Shown: positions 26,113 to 34,910 of the stretch, piece after piece
Layout: each line of letters opens with the position of its first letter
Position numbering within the stretch: the stretch's first letter is position 1
NCBI GenBank assembly: GCA_965199555.1
Contig: CBDASJ010000022.1
Coordinates: 1-64,000 of the forward strand
Direction: 5' to 3'
Length of the DNA stretch: 64,000 bases
From: LMUY01 sp965199555
Lineage (GTDB): Bacteria > Pseudomonadota > Alphaproteobacteria > Acetobacterales > Acetobacteraceae
Position numbers and translations under genes: made by a program
Notes under the pieces: model-generated
What the model saw: the letters and a program-made list of their open reading frames with translations, nothing else
The model's database searches: none
Told to the model about the DNA's origin: nothing

Positions 26113-27214
26113 CGATCACCGCCGGCTTGCCGTCGTGCAGCCCGATAATGCTCAGCGGCGTGTGCGCGTGGTTGTGGTCGTCCGGGGCGTAGCTGCCGCC
26201 CAGCAGCGACGGCATGGTGGTGGTCTTCAACGCCGCTTCGATCGCGTCCGGCGTGTCGGTTCCGGCGCGGCGGATGGCGTCCACGGCCAGCAGCACGGCC
26301 TCGTAAACGAAGAAGGAGCGTTGGGTCGGCATGAGCCCGGTATGCGCGCGGTATGCGGCGACGAAGCGCTGCACGCCGGGCAGCGGCGACAGCGGCGTGA
26401 ACACCGCCACGCTGGTCGCCCGCGCCAGCCGATCCGCCGGCACCAGCGCCAAGGCGGCGCCGAGGTCGAGCCGCCCGGTGATCGGTGCGTCCCAGCCCGA
26501 GGCCGCATAGGCCCGCAGGAACGCCGCATTCGACGGGCCGAGCACCGTCAGCACCCGATCGGGCGACGTCGCCTTCAACTGTGCCACGACCGGCGCCAAA
26601 TCCGTCGTGCCGGGCGGCAGGATCACGTTGGCGGTGACGCGCAGCCCCATCTCCCCGGCGAGCTTGTCGAACGCCACCACGCTTGGGCGGGTGAAGCCGC
26701 CATCGTCGCCCAAGATGGCTAGGCTGCCCACACCCTGCGCCTTCAGATAGGTCAGCAGGCCGCGGGCGATGTCGATCTCCGACGGGATGGTCTTCCACGC
26801 GTACGGGTTGCCGCCGGCGCCGGACGCGTCCACGAAATCCTGCCCGGCGGAGGTTGCGATCAGCAGCGGCACCTTGGCCGCCTGCACCACCGGCATGATC
26901 GCGTGGGTGACGGGGGTGCACAGTGCGCCGATCAGCACCGGCACATGCTCCTGCTCCAGCAGGCGCTTGGTGGCGGGCACGCCCACATCCGGCTTGCAGG
27001 CGTTGTCGGCGTAAAATGCTTCGGCCGGGCGGCCCAGCACGCCGCCGGCCTCGTTCACCTGGTCCAACGCGAGTTGGGCGCCATACTGCTCCGACTGGCC
27101 GCGATCGGCGATCGGGCCGGACAGGATGGTGGTGATGCCGATCCGCACCGGCTCGGCCGCCTGCGCGGCGGTGGAAAGCAGCCCGGCAGCCAGGAGAAAG
27201 GAAAGGCGGGTCAT
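26102..27214 (-). CDS. Branched-chain amino acid-type ABC transporter substrate-binding protein
   Basis: A periplasmic type I binding protein (Peripla_BP_6/LivK family) of 370 residues. The signal peptide MTRLSFLLAAGLLSTAAQA is cleaved near residue 19. The mature part begins VRIGITTILSGPIADRGQ and has the two-lobe pattern VLIGALCTPVTHAIMPV and VPLLIATSAG. ATG 27214 was chosen over 27265 because it places the signal peptide at the N-terminus. No permease or ATPase gene lies beside it, so it is an orphan here. Ligand unknown; branched-chain or aromatic compounds are typical. Confidence 0.88.
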   Translation of the reverse strand: MTRLSFLLAAGLLSTAAQAAEPVRIGITTILSGPIADRGQSEQYGAQLALDQVNEAGGVLGRPAEAFYADNACKPDVGVPATKRLLEQEHVPVLIGALCTPVTHAIMPVVQAAKVPLLIATSAGQDFVDASGAGGNPYAWKTIPSEIDIARGLLTYLKAQGVGSLAILGDDGGFTRPSVVAFDKLAGEMGLRVTANVILPPGTTDLAPVVAQLKATSPDRVLTVLGPSNAAFLRAYAASGWDAPITGRLDLGAALALVPADRLARATSVAVFTPLSPLPGVQRFVAAYRAHTGLMPTQRSFFVYEAVLLAVDAIRRAGTDTPDAIEAALKTTTMPSLLGGSYAPDDHNHAHTPLSIIGLHDGKPAVIATE

Positions 27215-27306
27215 GGCACGATCCTGCAAGGGTGCGCGGCGTATAGCATGGCGGGTGCCGGCCAAGAACCCTCGCCCTCGCGGCGGTTCGCCCCTACTGT
27301 GCGGCC

Positions 27307-28710
27307 ATGCGGTACATTTCCACCCGCGGGCAGGCCCCCGCGCGCGACTTCGCCGGCGTGCTGCTGGCGGGCCTGGCCGAGGATGGCGGCTTGTTCGTGC
27401 CGGACGCCTGGCCGACTTGGTCCCACGCCGACCTGCGGGCGTTGCGCGGCCTGCCCTACCCGGAGCTGGCCGCCCGCGTCATGCAGCCGTTCGTCGGCGA
27501 CGCGGTGCCGTTCGCGACGTTGCAGGCGATCTGCCGGGACGCCTATGCCGGCTTCGCCCACCCGGCGGTGGCGCCCTTGGTGCAGCTCGACACCAACCTT
27601 TGGTCGCTGGAGCTGTTCCACGGCCCGACGCTCGCCTTCAAGGACATGGCGATGCAGGTGCTGGGCCGCTTGTTCGACCACGTGCTGGCGGCGCGGGGCG
27701 AGCGGATCACCATCGTCGCCGCCACCAGCGGGGACACCGGCTCCGCCGCGATCGAGGCGTGCCGCGATCGCAGCCGGGTGGACATCGCCGTCCTGCACCC
27801 GCAAGGCCGCACCAGTGAGGTGCAGCGGCGGCAGATGACCACCGTGGCAGCCTCCAACGTGGCGAACATCGCGGTGGATGGCACGTTCGACGACTGCCAG
27901 GACCTGGTGAAGGCGATGTTCGCCGATGCGCCGTTCCGCCGGGACCTGCACCTGTCGGCAGTCAACTCGATCAACTGGGCACGCATCGCGGCGCAGATCC
28001 CATACTACGTCGCCGCCGCGCTGGCGCTCGGCGCGCCGGAGCGGGAGGTGGCGTTCAGCGTGCCCACCGGCAATTTCGGCAACGTGCTGGCGGCCTGGGC
28101 GGCGCGGCGCATGGGCCTGCCGGTGGCCCGCCTGGTGGTCGCCAGCAACCGCAACGATATCCTCAGCCGCTTTCTGGCCGGCAATGACATGCGGGTGGCA
28201 ACGGTGGAGCCGAGCCTGTCCCCGTCCATGGACATCCAGGTCAGTTCCAATTTCGAGCGGCTGCTGTTCGAGCTGCTGGACCGCGACCCGGCGGCCACCG
28301 CCGCCACCATGGCCGGCTTCCGCAGCAGCGGCCGCATGGACGTGCCGCACGCCGCCTGGCAGCGCGCGACCACCGTCCTGCACGGCTTCCGGCTGGACGA
28401 CGAGGGCACGCTGGCGGAAATCCGTCGCTTGGATGCCGAATGCGGCTACCCGGCGGACCCGCATAGTGCCATCGGCATCGCCGCCGCCCGCGCGCTGCCT
28501 TGTCCGCACGGTCTGCCGACGGTCGCCATGGCCACCGCGCACCCGGCGAAATTCCCCGATGCGGTGGCGCGCGCGACCGGCCGGCGTCCGCCGCTGCCAA
28601 AGCATTTGGCCGACCTATATGACAGGCCGGAACGCTTCACCGCCGCCCCCAACGACCTCGCCGCGATCCAGGCGCAGGTCCGGGCCTTCGCATACAGGAA
28701 TGCCGCATGA
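27307..28710 (+). CDS. thrC: Threonine synthase
   Basis: Converts O-phospho-L-homoserine to L-threonine with PLP. The 467-residue product has the N-terminal YISTRGQAP, the cofactor-binding HGPTLAFKDMAMQ with K112 as Schiff-base lysine, and VAATSGDTGSAAIEA for phosphate binding. It is the long class typical of proteobacteria and yeast. The stop overlaps the M16 protease ATG by four bases. It faces the binding-protein gene across a 92-bp gap that must hold its promoter. Confidence 0.96.
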   Translation: MRYISTRGQAPARDFAGVLLAGLAEDGGLFVPDAWPTWSHADLRALRGLPYPELAARVMQPFVGDAVPFATLQAICRDAYAGFAHPAVAPLVQLDTNLWSLELFHGPTLAFKDMAMQVLGRLFDHVLAARGERITIVAATSGDTGSAAIEACRDRSRVDIAVLHPQGRTSEVQRRQMTTVAASNVANIAVDGTFDDCQDLVKAMFADAPFRRDLHLSAVNSINWARIAAQIPYYVAAALALGAPEREVAFSVPTGNFGNVLAAWAARRMGLPVARLVVASNRNDILSRFLAGNDMRVATVEPSLSPSMDIQVSSNFERLLFELLDRDPAATAATMAGFRSSGRMDVPHAAWQRATTVLHGFRLDDEGTLAEIRRLDAECGYPADPHSAIGIAAARALPCPHGLPTVAMATAHPAKFPDAVARATGRRPPLPKHLADLYDRPERFTAAPNDLAAIQAQVRAFAYRNAA

Positions 28711-29966
28711 CCATCCGAGTCTCCCGCCTGCCATCCGGCCTGACCGTGGTCACGGAACAGATGGACCGGGTCGAGACGGTGTCGCTGGGCGCCTACGTCG
28801 CCGCCGGCACCCGCAACGAGACAGAGGCGGAGAACGGCGCCAGCCACTTCCTGGAACACATGGCGTTCAAGGGCACGGAGCGCCGCAGCGCCAGCGCCAT
28901 CGCCGAAGCGGTGGAGGATGTCGGCGGTCACATCAACGCCTACACCGCGCGCGAGCAGACCGCGTACTACGTCAAGCTGCTGAAAGAGGATCTGGCGCTC
29001 GGGGCCGACATCATCGGCGACATCCTGACGCACAGCACCTTCGCCCCCGAGGAGCTGGAGCGCGAACGCGGCGTGATCCTGCAGGAGATCGGTCAGGCCA
29101 ACGACACGCCGGACGACATCGTGTTCGACCATTTCCAGGAAACCGCCTATCCGGACCAGCCCATGGGCCGCCCGACGCTCGGCCGGGAGGACGGCATCAA
29201 GGGCATGGCGCGGGACATGCTCACCGGCTACATGCGCCAGCACTACACGACCGCGAACACGGTGGTCGCGGCGGCCGGCGCGCTGGACCATGACCGCGTG
29301 CTGGCCCTGGCTGCCGAGCACTTCGCCGACCTGCCCAGCGCGGCCGCGCCGAAGCCGCTGCCCAGCCTGTACCGCGGCGGTGAGTTCCGGGAGGGGCGCG
29401 AGTTGGATCAGGTCCATATCGTTTTGGGCTTCCCGGCGATGGCGTATGGCGATGCGGATTTTTACCCGTCGCTGCTGCTGTCCACCTTGCTCGGCGGCGG
29501 CATGTCCTCCCGCCTGTTCCAGGAAATCCGCGAACGGCGCGGCCTGGTCTATTCGATCTACTCCTTCACGGCGCCGGCGTTGGATGGCGGCCTGTTCGGC
29601 ATCTATGCCGGCACCGGCGAGGACGAGGCGAAGGAGCTGGTTCCCGTGACGCTGGAGGAGCTGCGGCGCGTGCAGCTTGACGCCAACGAGGACGAGCTTC
29701 GCCGGGCGCGGGCGCAGGTGAAGGCCGGGCTGCTGATGTCGCTGGAATCCACGGGCAGCCGGTGCGAGCAGCTTGCCCGGCAGATGCAGGTGTTCGGCCG
29801 CATCATCCCGGTAGCGGAAACGGTGGCGAAGATCGAGGCAGTGACCCTGGCGGATATCCGTCGCGCCGCCGCCCGGGTTTTCCGCGGCCGGCCCACCTTG
29901 GCGGCGCTGGGGCCCACCGACCACGTGCCGCATCTGGTTGACATTGCCGACCGGCTTGCGGCTTGA
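28707..29966 (+). CDS. M16 zinc protease, mitochondrial processing peptidase-like
   Basis: The 419-residue protein has the inverted zinc motif H47-x-x-E50-H51 in HFLEHMAFKGT, with the third ligand E127 in LQEIGQ, so it should be catalytically competent. The glycine-rich loop LGGGMSSRLFQEIRE is present. It belongs to the bacterial relatives of the mitochondrial processing peptidase beta subunit. No signal peptide is visible. The thrC-M16 pair is a common alphaproteobacterial arrangement. Substrates in bacteria are largely unknown. Confidence 0.93.
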   Translation: MTIRVSRLPSGLTVVTEQMDRVETVSLGAYVAAGTRNETEAENGASHFLEHMAFKGTERRSASAIAEAVEDVGGHINAYTAREQTAYYVKLLKEDLALGADIIGDILTHSTFAPEELERERGVILQEIGQANDTPDDIVFDHFQETAYPDQPMGRPTLGREDGIKGMARDMLTGYMRQHYTTANTVVAAAGALDHDRVLALAAEHFADLPSAAAPKPLPSLYRGGEFREGRELDQVHIVLGFPAMAYGDADFYPSLLLSTLLGGGMSSRLFQEIRERRGLVYSIYSFTAPALDGGLFGIYAGTGEDEAKELVPVTLEELRRVQLDANEDELRRARAQVKAGLLMSLESTGSRCEQLARQMQVFGRIIPVAETVAKIEAVTLADIRRAAARVFRGRPTLAALGPTDHVPHLVDIADRLAA

Positions 29967-30001
29967 GGGTCGTTGCACACTTCCGGACGGCAGGCTGACG
30001 C

Positions 30002-31300
30002 ATGAACCAACTTGACCTGCTGAGCGCGTTGCTCGACCGCGCCCGCGCTGCCGGTGCCGATTCGGCGGAGGCCGCGGTGTCGGGGTCGACCTCGCTGTCG
30101 GTATCCCGTCGCCTGGGGCAGACCGAGCATCTGGAGCGGTCCGAACGCCGCGGATTGGAACTGACCGTGTTCGTGGGGAAGCGCAGCGCCACCGTTTCCT
30201 CCACGGAACTTGCCGCTTCCGGTTTCGCGGCGCTGGCCGAGCGCGCGGTGGCTATGGCGAAGGTCGTCCCGGAAGACCCCTATGGCGGTTTGGCGGAGGA
30301 GGCCCGCTCCGTCGACGCGGCGCCGCTGGAACTGGCCGATTCGGTGGAGCCGTCGGCCGAAGCGCTGACCGTTCGCGCCGCCGCGGCCGAGGACGCCGCG
30401 CGCGCGGTTCCCGGCATCACCAACTCCGAAGGCGGGGAGGCGGGGTTCAGCCGCTACGAGTTCCTGCTGGCGACCACGGCCGGGTTCCACGGCGGCTACG
30501 CGCGCACGGGCCATTCGGTTAGCGCCACCGCGCTGGCTGGGTCCGGGACGGCGATGCAGCGCGACTACGACTACCATTCCGCCACCTTCCTGGCGGATCT
30601 GGATGATCCGGCAGTGATCGGCCGCAGTGCCGCCCATCGCGCGCTGGCCCGGCTCAACCCGTCCCGCCCGACGACGGCGAAGCTGCCGGTGGTGTTCGAC
30701 CCCCGGGTAGCCGGCAGCCTGATCGGCCACCTCGCCGGGGCGATCAGCGGCGGCGCCGTGGCGCGCGGCACGTCTTTCCTGAAGGACAGTTTGGGCGCGC
30801 AGGTCTTCGCCGCCGGTATCCAGATAAGCGACGAGCCCCGTCGGTTGCGGGGCCCGCGCTCCCGCCCGTTCGACGGCGAGGGCATTCCGACGGCCAACTC
30901 GGTGCTGGTGGAGGATGGGGTGCTGGCCACCTGGCTGCTGGACAGCCGCGCCGCCCGGCAGCTCGGCTTAAAGCCCAAGGGCTCGCCCGGCTTGACCAAC
31001 GCGTATTTCGCGCCGGGCAAGCTCAGCCCGGCGGCGCTGATGGCGGATATCCGCGAGGGCCTCTACGTGACCGAGCTGATGGGTATGGGCGTGAACGGCC
31101 TGACGGGGGATTACAGCCGCGGTGCCGCCGGGTTCATGATTCGCAACGGCGTCCTGGCGGAACCGGTGGCGGAGATCACCATCGCGTCCAACCTGAAGGA
31201 CATGTTCCTGCATATGACCCCGGCGAACGATCTGCGGTTCCGGCGGGCGGTCGACTCGCCGACGGTCCGCATCGAAGGCATGACCATGGCGGGTGCCTGA
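30002..31300 (+). CDS. pmbA: TldE/PmbA family metalloprotease subunit
   Basis: PmbA (TldE) acts with TldD in proteolysis of small peptides such as microcin precursors. The 432-residue product has the family's VSGSTSLSVSRRLGQTEHLERSE N-terminal region (quoted in part), the central LVVFDPRVAGSLIGHLAG-like stretch, and the C-terminal SRGAAGFMIRNG. As in other TldE subunits, no HExxH zinc motif is seen; that lies in TldD, which is not in this window. It starts 35 bp after the M16 gene and ends nine bases from the convergent kinase gene. Confidence 0.9.
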   Translation: MNQLDLLSALLDRARAAGADSAEAAVSGSTSLSVSRRLGQTEHLERSERRGLELTVFVGKRSATVSSTELAASGFAALAERAVAMAKVVPEDPYGGLAEEARSVDAAPLELADSVEPSAEALTVRAAAAEDAARAVPGITNSEGGEAGFSRYEFLLATTAGFHGGYARTGHSVSATALAGSGTAMQRDYDYHSATFLADLDDPAVIGRSAAHRALARLNPSRPTTAKLPVVFDPRVAGSLIGHLAGAISGGAVARGTSFLKDSLGAQVFAAGIQISDEPRRLRGPRSRPFDGEGIPTANSVLVEDGVLATWLLDSRAARQLGLKPKGSPGLTNAYFAPGKLSPAALMADIREGLYVTELMGMGVNGLTGDYSRGAAGFMIRNGVLAEPVAEITIASNLKDMFLHMTPANDLRFRRAVDSPTVRIEGMTMAGA

Positions 31301-31309
31301 CGCCGCTGC

Positions 31310-32722
31310 TTAATGCACCAGTAGCCGGTTGTTCTCACCCACGGCGCCGCGCACCGCATCCAGCAGACCCATCCGGCTGATGGGCTTGCGCAGCAGCCGG
31401 ACCGGCACGGGCAGTGCCGCCATGGCCGCTTCGCTCACCTCGCCGCCGCTGAGGAGCAGCATCGGCAGGCCGGGCATCTCCGTCGCAGCGCGAGCAAGGA
31501 ATTCCGCACCGGTCATGTCCGGCATGGCGTGGTCGGTCAGCACGGCATCGAACGGAATGCGGTCGTGCAAACGCATCAGCGCTTCAGCACCGTTGTTGAC
31601 GCTGACCACTTCGAACCCGCCGCTGATCAGGATGGCGGACAGCGCCACCAGGACGTCCTGATCGTCCTCCACCAGCAGGAGGCGGCCGCCGCGGCGACCG
31701 ATGGTGGCGAAGTTCACCTCCACTTCGTCGTCCGCCGGCATGTCCGGCGCCATCGACGGCAGCCACAGTTCCACCGTCGTGCCGGGTTGGCCAGGATTGT
31801 TGAAGATGCGGATATCGCCGCCGGACTGATGGCAGAAGCCTTGCGCCATTGGCAGCCCCAGGCCTGAGCCGGTGCCGAACGCCTTGGTGGTGAAAAACGG
31901 TTCGAAGACCTGGGCACGGGTCGCCTCATCCATGCCGCGCCCGCTGTCGCGGACGGTGAGGATGACGTGCCGCCCCGGGACCAAGCTGCCGAAGCGACGA
32001 TCCTGCGGCCCAGCGTTGCGCGCTTCCAAGTAAAGCGTGCCGCCCTGCGGCATGGCGTCGTAGGCGTTCAGCAGCAGGTTGAGCAGGCAGGTTTCCATTT
32101 GCGTCGGGTCGACGTGCAGATCGTCGATGAACGGCTCCACGGCGATCTTGCAGCGGATCGCCGTTTCGAACATCCGGGCATCGGCGATCAGCTTGCGCAA
32201 GTCGCCCAGCAGGAACGGCACGTTGACCCGGCGCGGCTGCAACACCTGCTGGCGCGAAAAGGTCAGCAGCCGGTGGGTCAGCTTCGCGCCTTCGGTCGCG
32301 GCCTTGTGGGCGATCTGGGCGATCTCCCGCGCCTCCGAGTCCATCAGGTAGTCGGACGCGATGATCTCCAGGCTGGAGGTGATGGTTTGCAGGTAGTTGT
32401 TGAAGTCGTGCGCCACCCCGGCCGTCAGCCGGCCGACCGCCTCCATCTTCGCCGCATGGGTGCGCTCCGCTTCCAAACGGCCTTGCTCGGTCAGTTCAAG
32501 TTCCCGCCGCTCGGCCCGGAGTAGCCTCTGCTGCTGGTGGCGCAACACGCGTGACAGCAGCGCGCTCGTCAGCAACAAGGCCAGCATTGTAGCAGCAACG
32601 GCAAGCAACAGGCCGCTCTGGAGGGCCGGAGCGACCTGAAGCAAGCTGACGACAAGAGCACCGACGATGATCCGCCGGGAGGGAGCCAGGCGTGAGATAC
32701 GTTGAGTTTCCAAATATCTCAC
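31310..32722 (-). CDS. Hybrid histidine kinase with C-terminal receiver
   Basis: The 470-residue protein has two membrane helices near 20-60 with almost no periplasmic loop, then a coiled-coil, an H-box (GVAHDFNNYLQ, phospho-His in AHDFNN), and a GHKL ATPase domain (NLLLNAYDAM as N-box, DSGRGM and GSGLGLPMAQG as G-boxes). A receiver domain follows with phospho-acceptor Asp in VLTDHAMPDMTG and the conserved Lys in RKPIS. Input is unknown. GTG at 32722 abuts GGAAGG too closely, so TTG at 32713 may be the real start. No partner regulator lies nearby. Confidence 0.92.
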   Translation of the reverse strand: MRYLETQRISRLAPSRRIIVGALVVSLLQVAPALQSGLLLAVAATMLALLLTSALLSRVLRHQQQRLLRAERRELELTEQGRLEAERTHAAKMEAVGRLTAGVAHDFNNYLQTITSSLEIIASDYLMDSEAREIAQIAHKAATEGAKLTHRLLTFSRQQVLQPRRVNVPFLLGDLRKLIADARMFETAIRCKIAVEPFIDDLHVDPTQMETCLLNLLLNAYDAMPQGGTLYLEARNAGPQDRRFGSLVPGRHVILTVRDSGRGMDEATRAQVFEPFFTTKAFGTGSGLGLPMAQGFCHQSGGDIRIFNNPGQPGTTVELWLPSMAPDMPADDEVEVNFATIGRRGGRLLLVEDDQDVLVALSAILISGGFEVVSVNNGAEALMRLHDRIPFDAVLTDHAMPDMTGAEFLARAATEMPGLPMLLLSGGEVSEAAMAALPVPVRLLRKPISRMGLLDAVRGAVGENNRLLVH

Positions 32723-32752
32723 CCTTCCGAAGTTTTTACCTCGAACGAGCCT

Positions 32753-32781
32753 AGTATGCTCTACAACCCCGGGTTGTGCAA
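32753..32781 (-). promoter_or_regulatory. Promoter of the hybrid kinase with operator palindrome in the spacer
   Basis: On the minus strand TTGCAC and CATACT are 17 bp apart, about 30 bp upstream of the kinase start, in an AT-richer gap. The spacer contains the perfect inverted repeat ACAACCC-N-GGGTTGT (32763-32777). A regulator binding there would overlap RNA polymerase, suggesting repression or autoregulation. The -35 match is weak. Confidence 0.45.
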
Positions 32782-32966
32782 GGTCGTTTTTACCGTCCCG
32801 TTAATCCTCGGAAGCGTTTCCGACGTCACGCTTTCGTATGTGGTCACAAATGATGCCGTGATCCGGTCGAACGGTAAAAGCGAACAATAACGGGCTGCGG
32901 CACGGCGACACCAGTGTCGGCGTGACGGGCCGGTGAAGGATCACCGCCAGCCACGCCGAATTCGCC

Positions 32967-33215
32967 TCAGAAATTCGGACGGCAGCGGCCGAACCGGTTC
33001 ATGTGCAGGCCGGGCGGGCAGCCCCGGAACTCCCGGTGGTAATTCGGCACGCAACGACCGTAGGGGGTGCGATGGCCGCCTGGGCCGCAGCCGCCTTCCA
33101 CCTGAATCACGCCGCTCGAAGCCGCCGGCATCTGCACCGCCGGCATCGCCTCGGCGGTCGAGGCAAGGCCAAGCCCGGACAAGGCAAGCACGGCAACCAA
33201 ACTCAACTTTCTCAT
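32967..33215 (-). CDS. Small secreted Gly/Cys-motif peptide (GCG-CRPN type)
   Basis: An 82-residue preprotein. The signal peptide MRKLSLVAVLALSGLGLASTAEA is cleaved near residue 23 (first 20 residues quoted in spirit; the helix is hydrophobic throughout). The mature part has GCGPGGHRTPYGRCVPNY, then CPPGLHMNRFGRCRPNF at the C-terminus: two copies of a C-x-G-x-H-x(4)-G-R-C-x-P unit. It resembles small secreted peptides named for a GCG/CRPN motif; function unknown. A related one-copy peptide is encoded 85 bp away on the same strand. Confidence 0.78.
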   Translation of the reverse strand: MRKLSLVAVLALSGLGLASTAEAMPAVQMPAASSGVIQVEGGCGPGGHRTPYGRCVPNYHREFRGCPPGLHMNRFGRCRPNF

Positions 33216-33300
33216 GGTACTACTCCTGCTGGTTCACGCGACATGTTCAGTTGTGTCACGGCAACGAGGCGGGATGAAGGCCCGATCGATACAAAACGTG

Positions 33301-33576
33301 TCAGCTGCGCAGGGTGGGACCCCATGGTGCCATCGCGCGGATCGGCGCCGGCAAGCGGCCATGCATCGGCCGGTCCGCACGGCCCACGGCATCGCGGCTG
33401 CTGCGGGACAGCGAGATGCCGGGATCGGGCACGCAGCGCCCGAATCGCGGCTTGTGATAGCCGGGACCACAATCCCAGCTTACCGGCTGCAACACGACCG
33501 GCACGTGTACCAGCGGCAGCCCGACCGCCAACAGCGCCGCCTGCCGGGCCCATTGCCGCTTGTCCGGCCCTGCCAT
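33301..33576 (-). CDS. Small probable secreted peptide with one GCG-CRPN-like motif
   Basis: A 91-residue frame from ATG 33576 (ATG 33594 is possible). The N-terminus has basic residues and then a hydrophobic stretch (QAALLAVGLPLVHVPVVL) like a signal peptide or anchor. The motif WDCGPGYHKPRFGRCVPDPG matches the repeat of the neighbouring peptide. The C-terminal 35 residues are Arg-rich and lack recognisable features. It diverges from glgC, with 58 bp between starts. The shared motif is the main reason to believe the gene. Confidence 0.62.
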   Translation of the reverse strand: MAGPDKRQWARQAALLAVGLPLVHVPVVLQPVSWDCGPGYHKPRFGRCVPDPGISLSRSSRDAVGRADRPMHGRLPAPIRAMAPWGPTLRS

Positions 33577-33634
33577 AGTCTGTTCACCAATCATCCCGGT
33601 GCGGCACCGGGGCCACGCGCGGAAGAGAGCGACA

Positions 33635-34903
33635 ATGCCCGCCATCGCCACATCCAACGCACCCCTGTCGCGGCATGCCATGGCCTATGTCCTGGCCGGC
33701 GGACGCGGCTCGCGGCTGCACGAGCTGACGGATGCCAGGGCCAAGCCGGCGGTGTATTTCGGCGGCAAGTCCCGCATCATCGATTTCGCGCTGTCCAATG
33801 CCTTGAACTCCGGTATCCGCCGCATCGGCGTCGCCACGCAGTACAAGGCACATTCGTTGATACGGCACTTACAGCGGGGGTGGAATTTCTTCCGGCCGGA
33901 ACGCAACGAGAGCTTCGACATCCTGCCCGCCAGCCAGCGCATCAGCGAAACGGCCTGGTATGCCGGCACGGCCGACGCGGTTTACCAGAACATCGACATC
34001 ATCGAGAGCTATGCGCCGCAGCACATCGTCCTGCTGGCGGGCGACCACGTCTACAAGATGGACTACGAGCCGATGCTGCAGCAGCACGTGCAGTCCGGCG
34101 CGGACGTGACGATCGGCTGCATCGAAGTGCCGCGGATGAGCGCCACCGGCTTCGGCGTCATGCACGTGGACGCGGAGGACCGGCTGATCGCCTTTTTGGA
34201 AAAGCCCGCCGACCCGCCCGGCATGCCCGACAATCCGGACGTGGCGCTCGCCTCCATGGGCATCTACGTGTTCGAAACCGGCTTCCTGTTTGAGCAGTTG
34301 CGGCGGGATGCGGCGGACCCGCATTCGGTGCGGGACTTCGGCCGCGACATCATCCCCTACATCGTCAAGCACGGCACGGCGGTGGCGCACCGGTTTTCCC
34401 GCTCCTGCGTGCGGTCCAACCACGAGTCGGAAACCTACTGGCGCGACGTGGGCACGATCGACGCTTATTGGGCGGCCAACATCGACCTCACCGACGTGGT
34501 GCCGGCGCTGGACCTGTACGACAATGACTGGCCGATCTGGACCTATGGCGAGATCACGCCGCCGGCCAAGTTCGTCCACAACGATGACGGGCGCCGGGGC
34601 ACGGCCATGGACTCCATGGTGTCCGGCGGCTGCATCGTGTCGGGCAGCGTGATCTGCCGTTCCCTGTTGTGCACCGGCGTGCACGTGCACAGCTTCGGCC
34701 GGTTGGAGAACGCGGTGCTGATGCCCTACGTGGATGTCGGCCGCGGCGCCCAACTGACGAACGTCGTGGTGGATCGCGGCGTCCGCATTCCGGAAGGGCT
34801 GGTCGTGGGCGATGACCCGGCGTTGGACGCGGCGCGCTTCCGCCGCACCGCCCAGGGTGTGTGCCTGATCACCCAGCCGATGATCGACCAACTCACGGGT
34901 TAA
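33635..34903 (+). CDS. glgC: Glucose-1-phosphate adenylyltransferase
   Basis: Makes ADP-glucose from ATP and glucose-1-phosphate, the committed step of glycogen synthesis. The 422-residue product has the nucleotide-binding LAGGRGSRLHELT at 20-32, AKPAVYFGGKSRIIDFALSN at 36-55, and a C-terminal left-handed beta-helix region with allosteric residues. ATG 33635 follows GGAAGAG and gives the usual length; the frame from 33560 is too long. glgA starts seven bases after its stop. Branching enzyme glgB is not in the window. Confidence 0.96.
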   Translation: MPAIATSNAPLSRHAMAYVLAGGRGSRLHELTDARAKPAVYFGGKSRIIDFALSNALNSGIRRIGVATQYKAHSLIRHLQRGWNFFRPERNESFDILPASQRISETAWYAGTADAVYQNIDIIESYAPQHIVLLAGDHVYKMDYEPMLQQHVQSGADVTIGCIEVPRMSATGFGVMHVDAEDRLIAFLEKPADPPGMPDNPDVALASMGIYVFETGFLFEQLRRDAADPHSVRDFGRDIIPYIVKHGTAVAHRFSRSCVRSNHESETYWRDVGTIDAYWAANIDLTDVVPALDLYDNDWPIWTYGEITPPAKFVHNDDGRRGTAMDSMVSGGCIVSGSVICRSLLCTGVHVHSFGRLENAVLMPYVDVGRGAQLTNVVVDRGVRIPEGLVVGDDPALDAARFRRTAQGVCLITQPMIDQLTG

Positions 34904-34910
34904 TGTCTGC

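Noticed and set aside
32702..32890. A 62-codon plus-strand frame in the gap before the hybrid kinase.
   Set aside because: No ribosome binding site or family features, and it overlaps the predicted kinase promoter.
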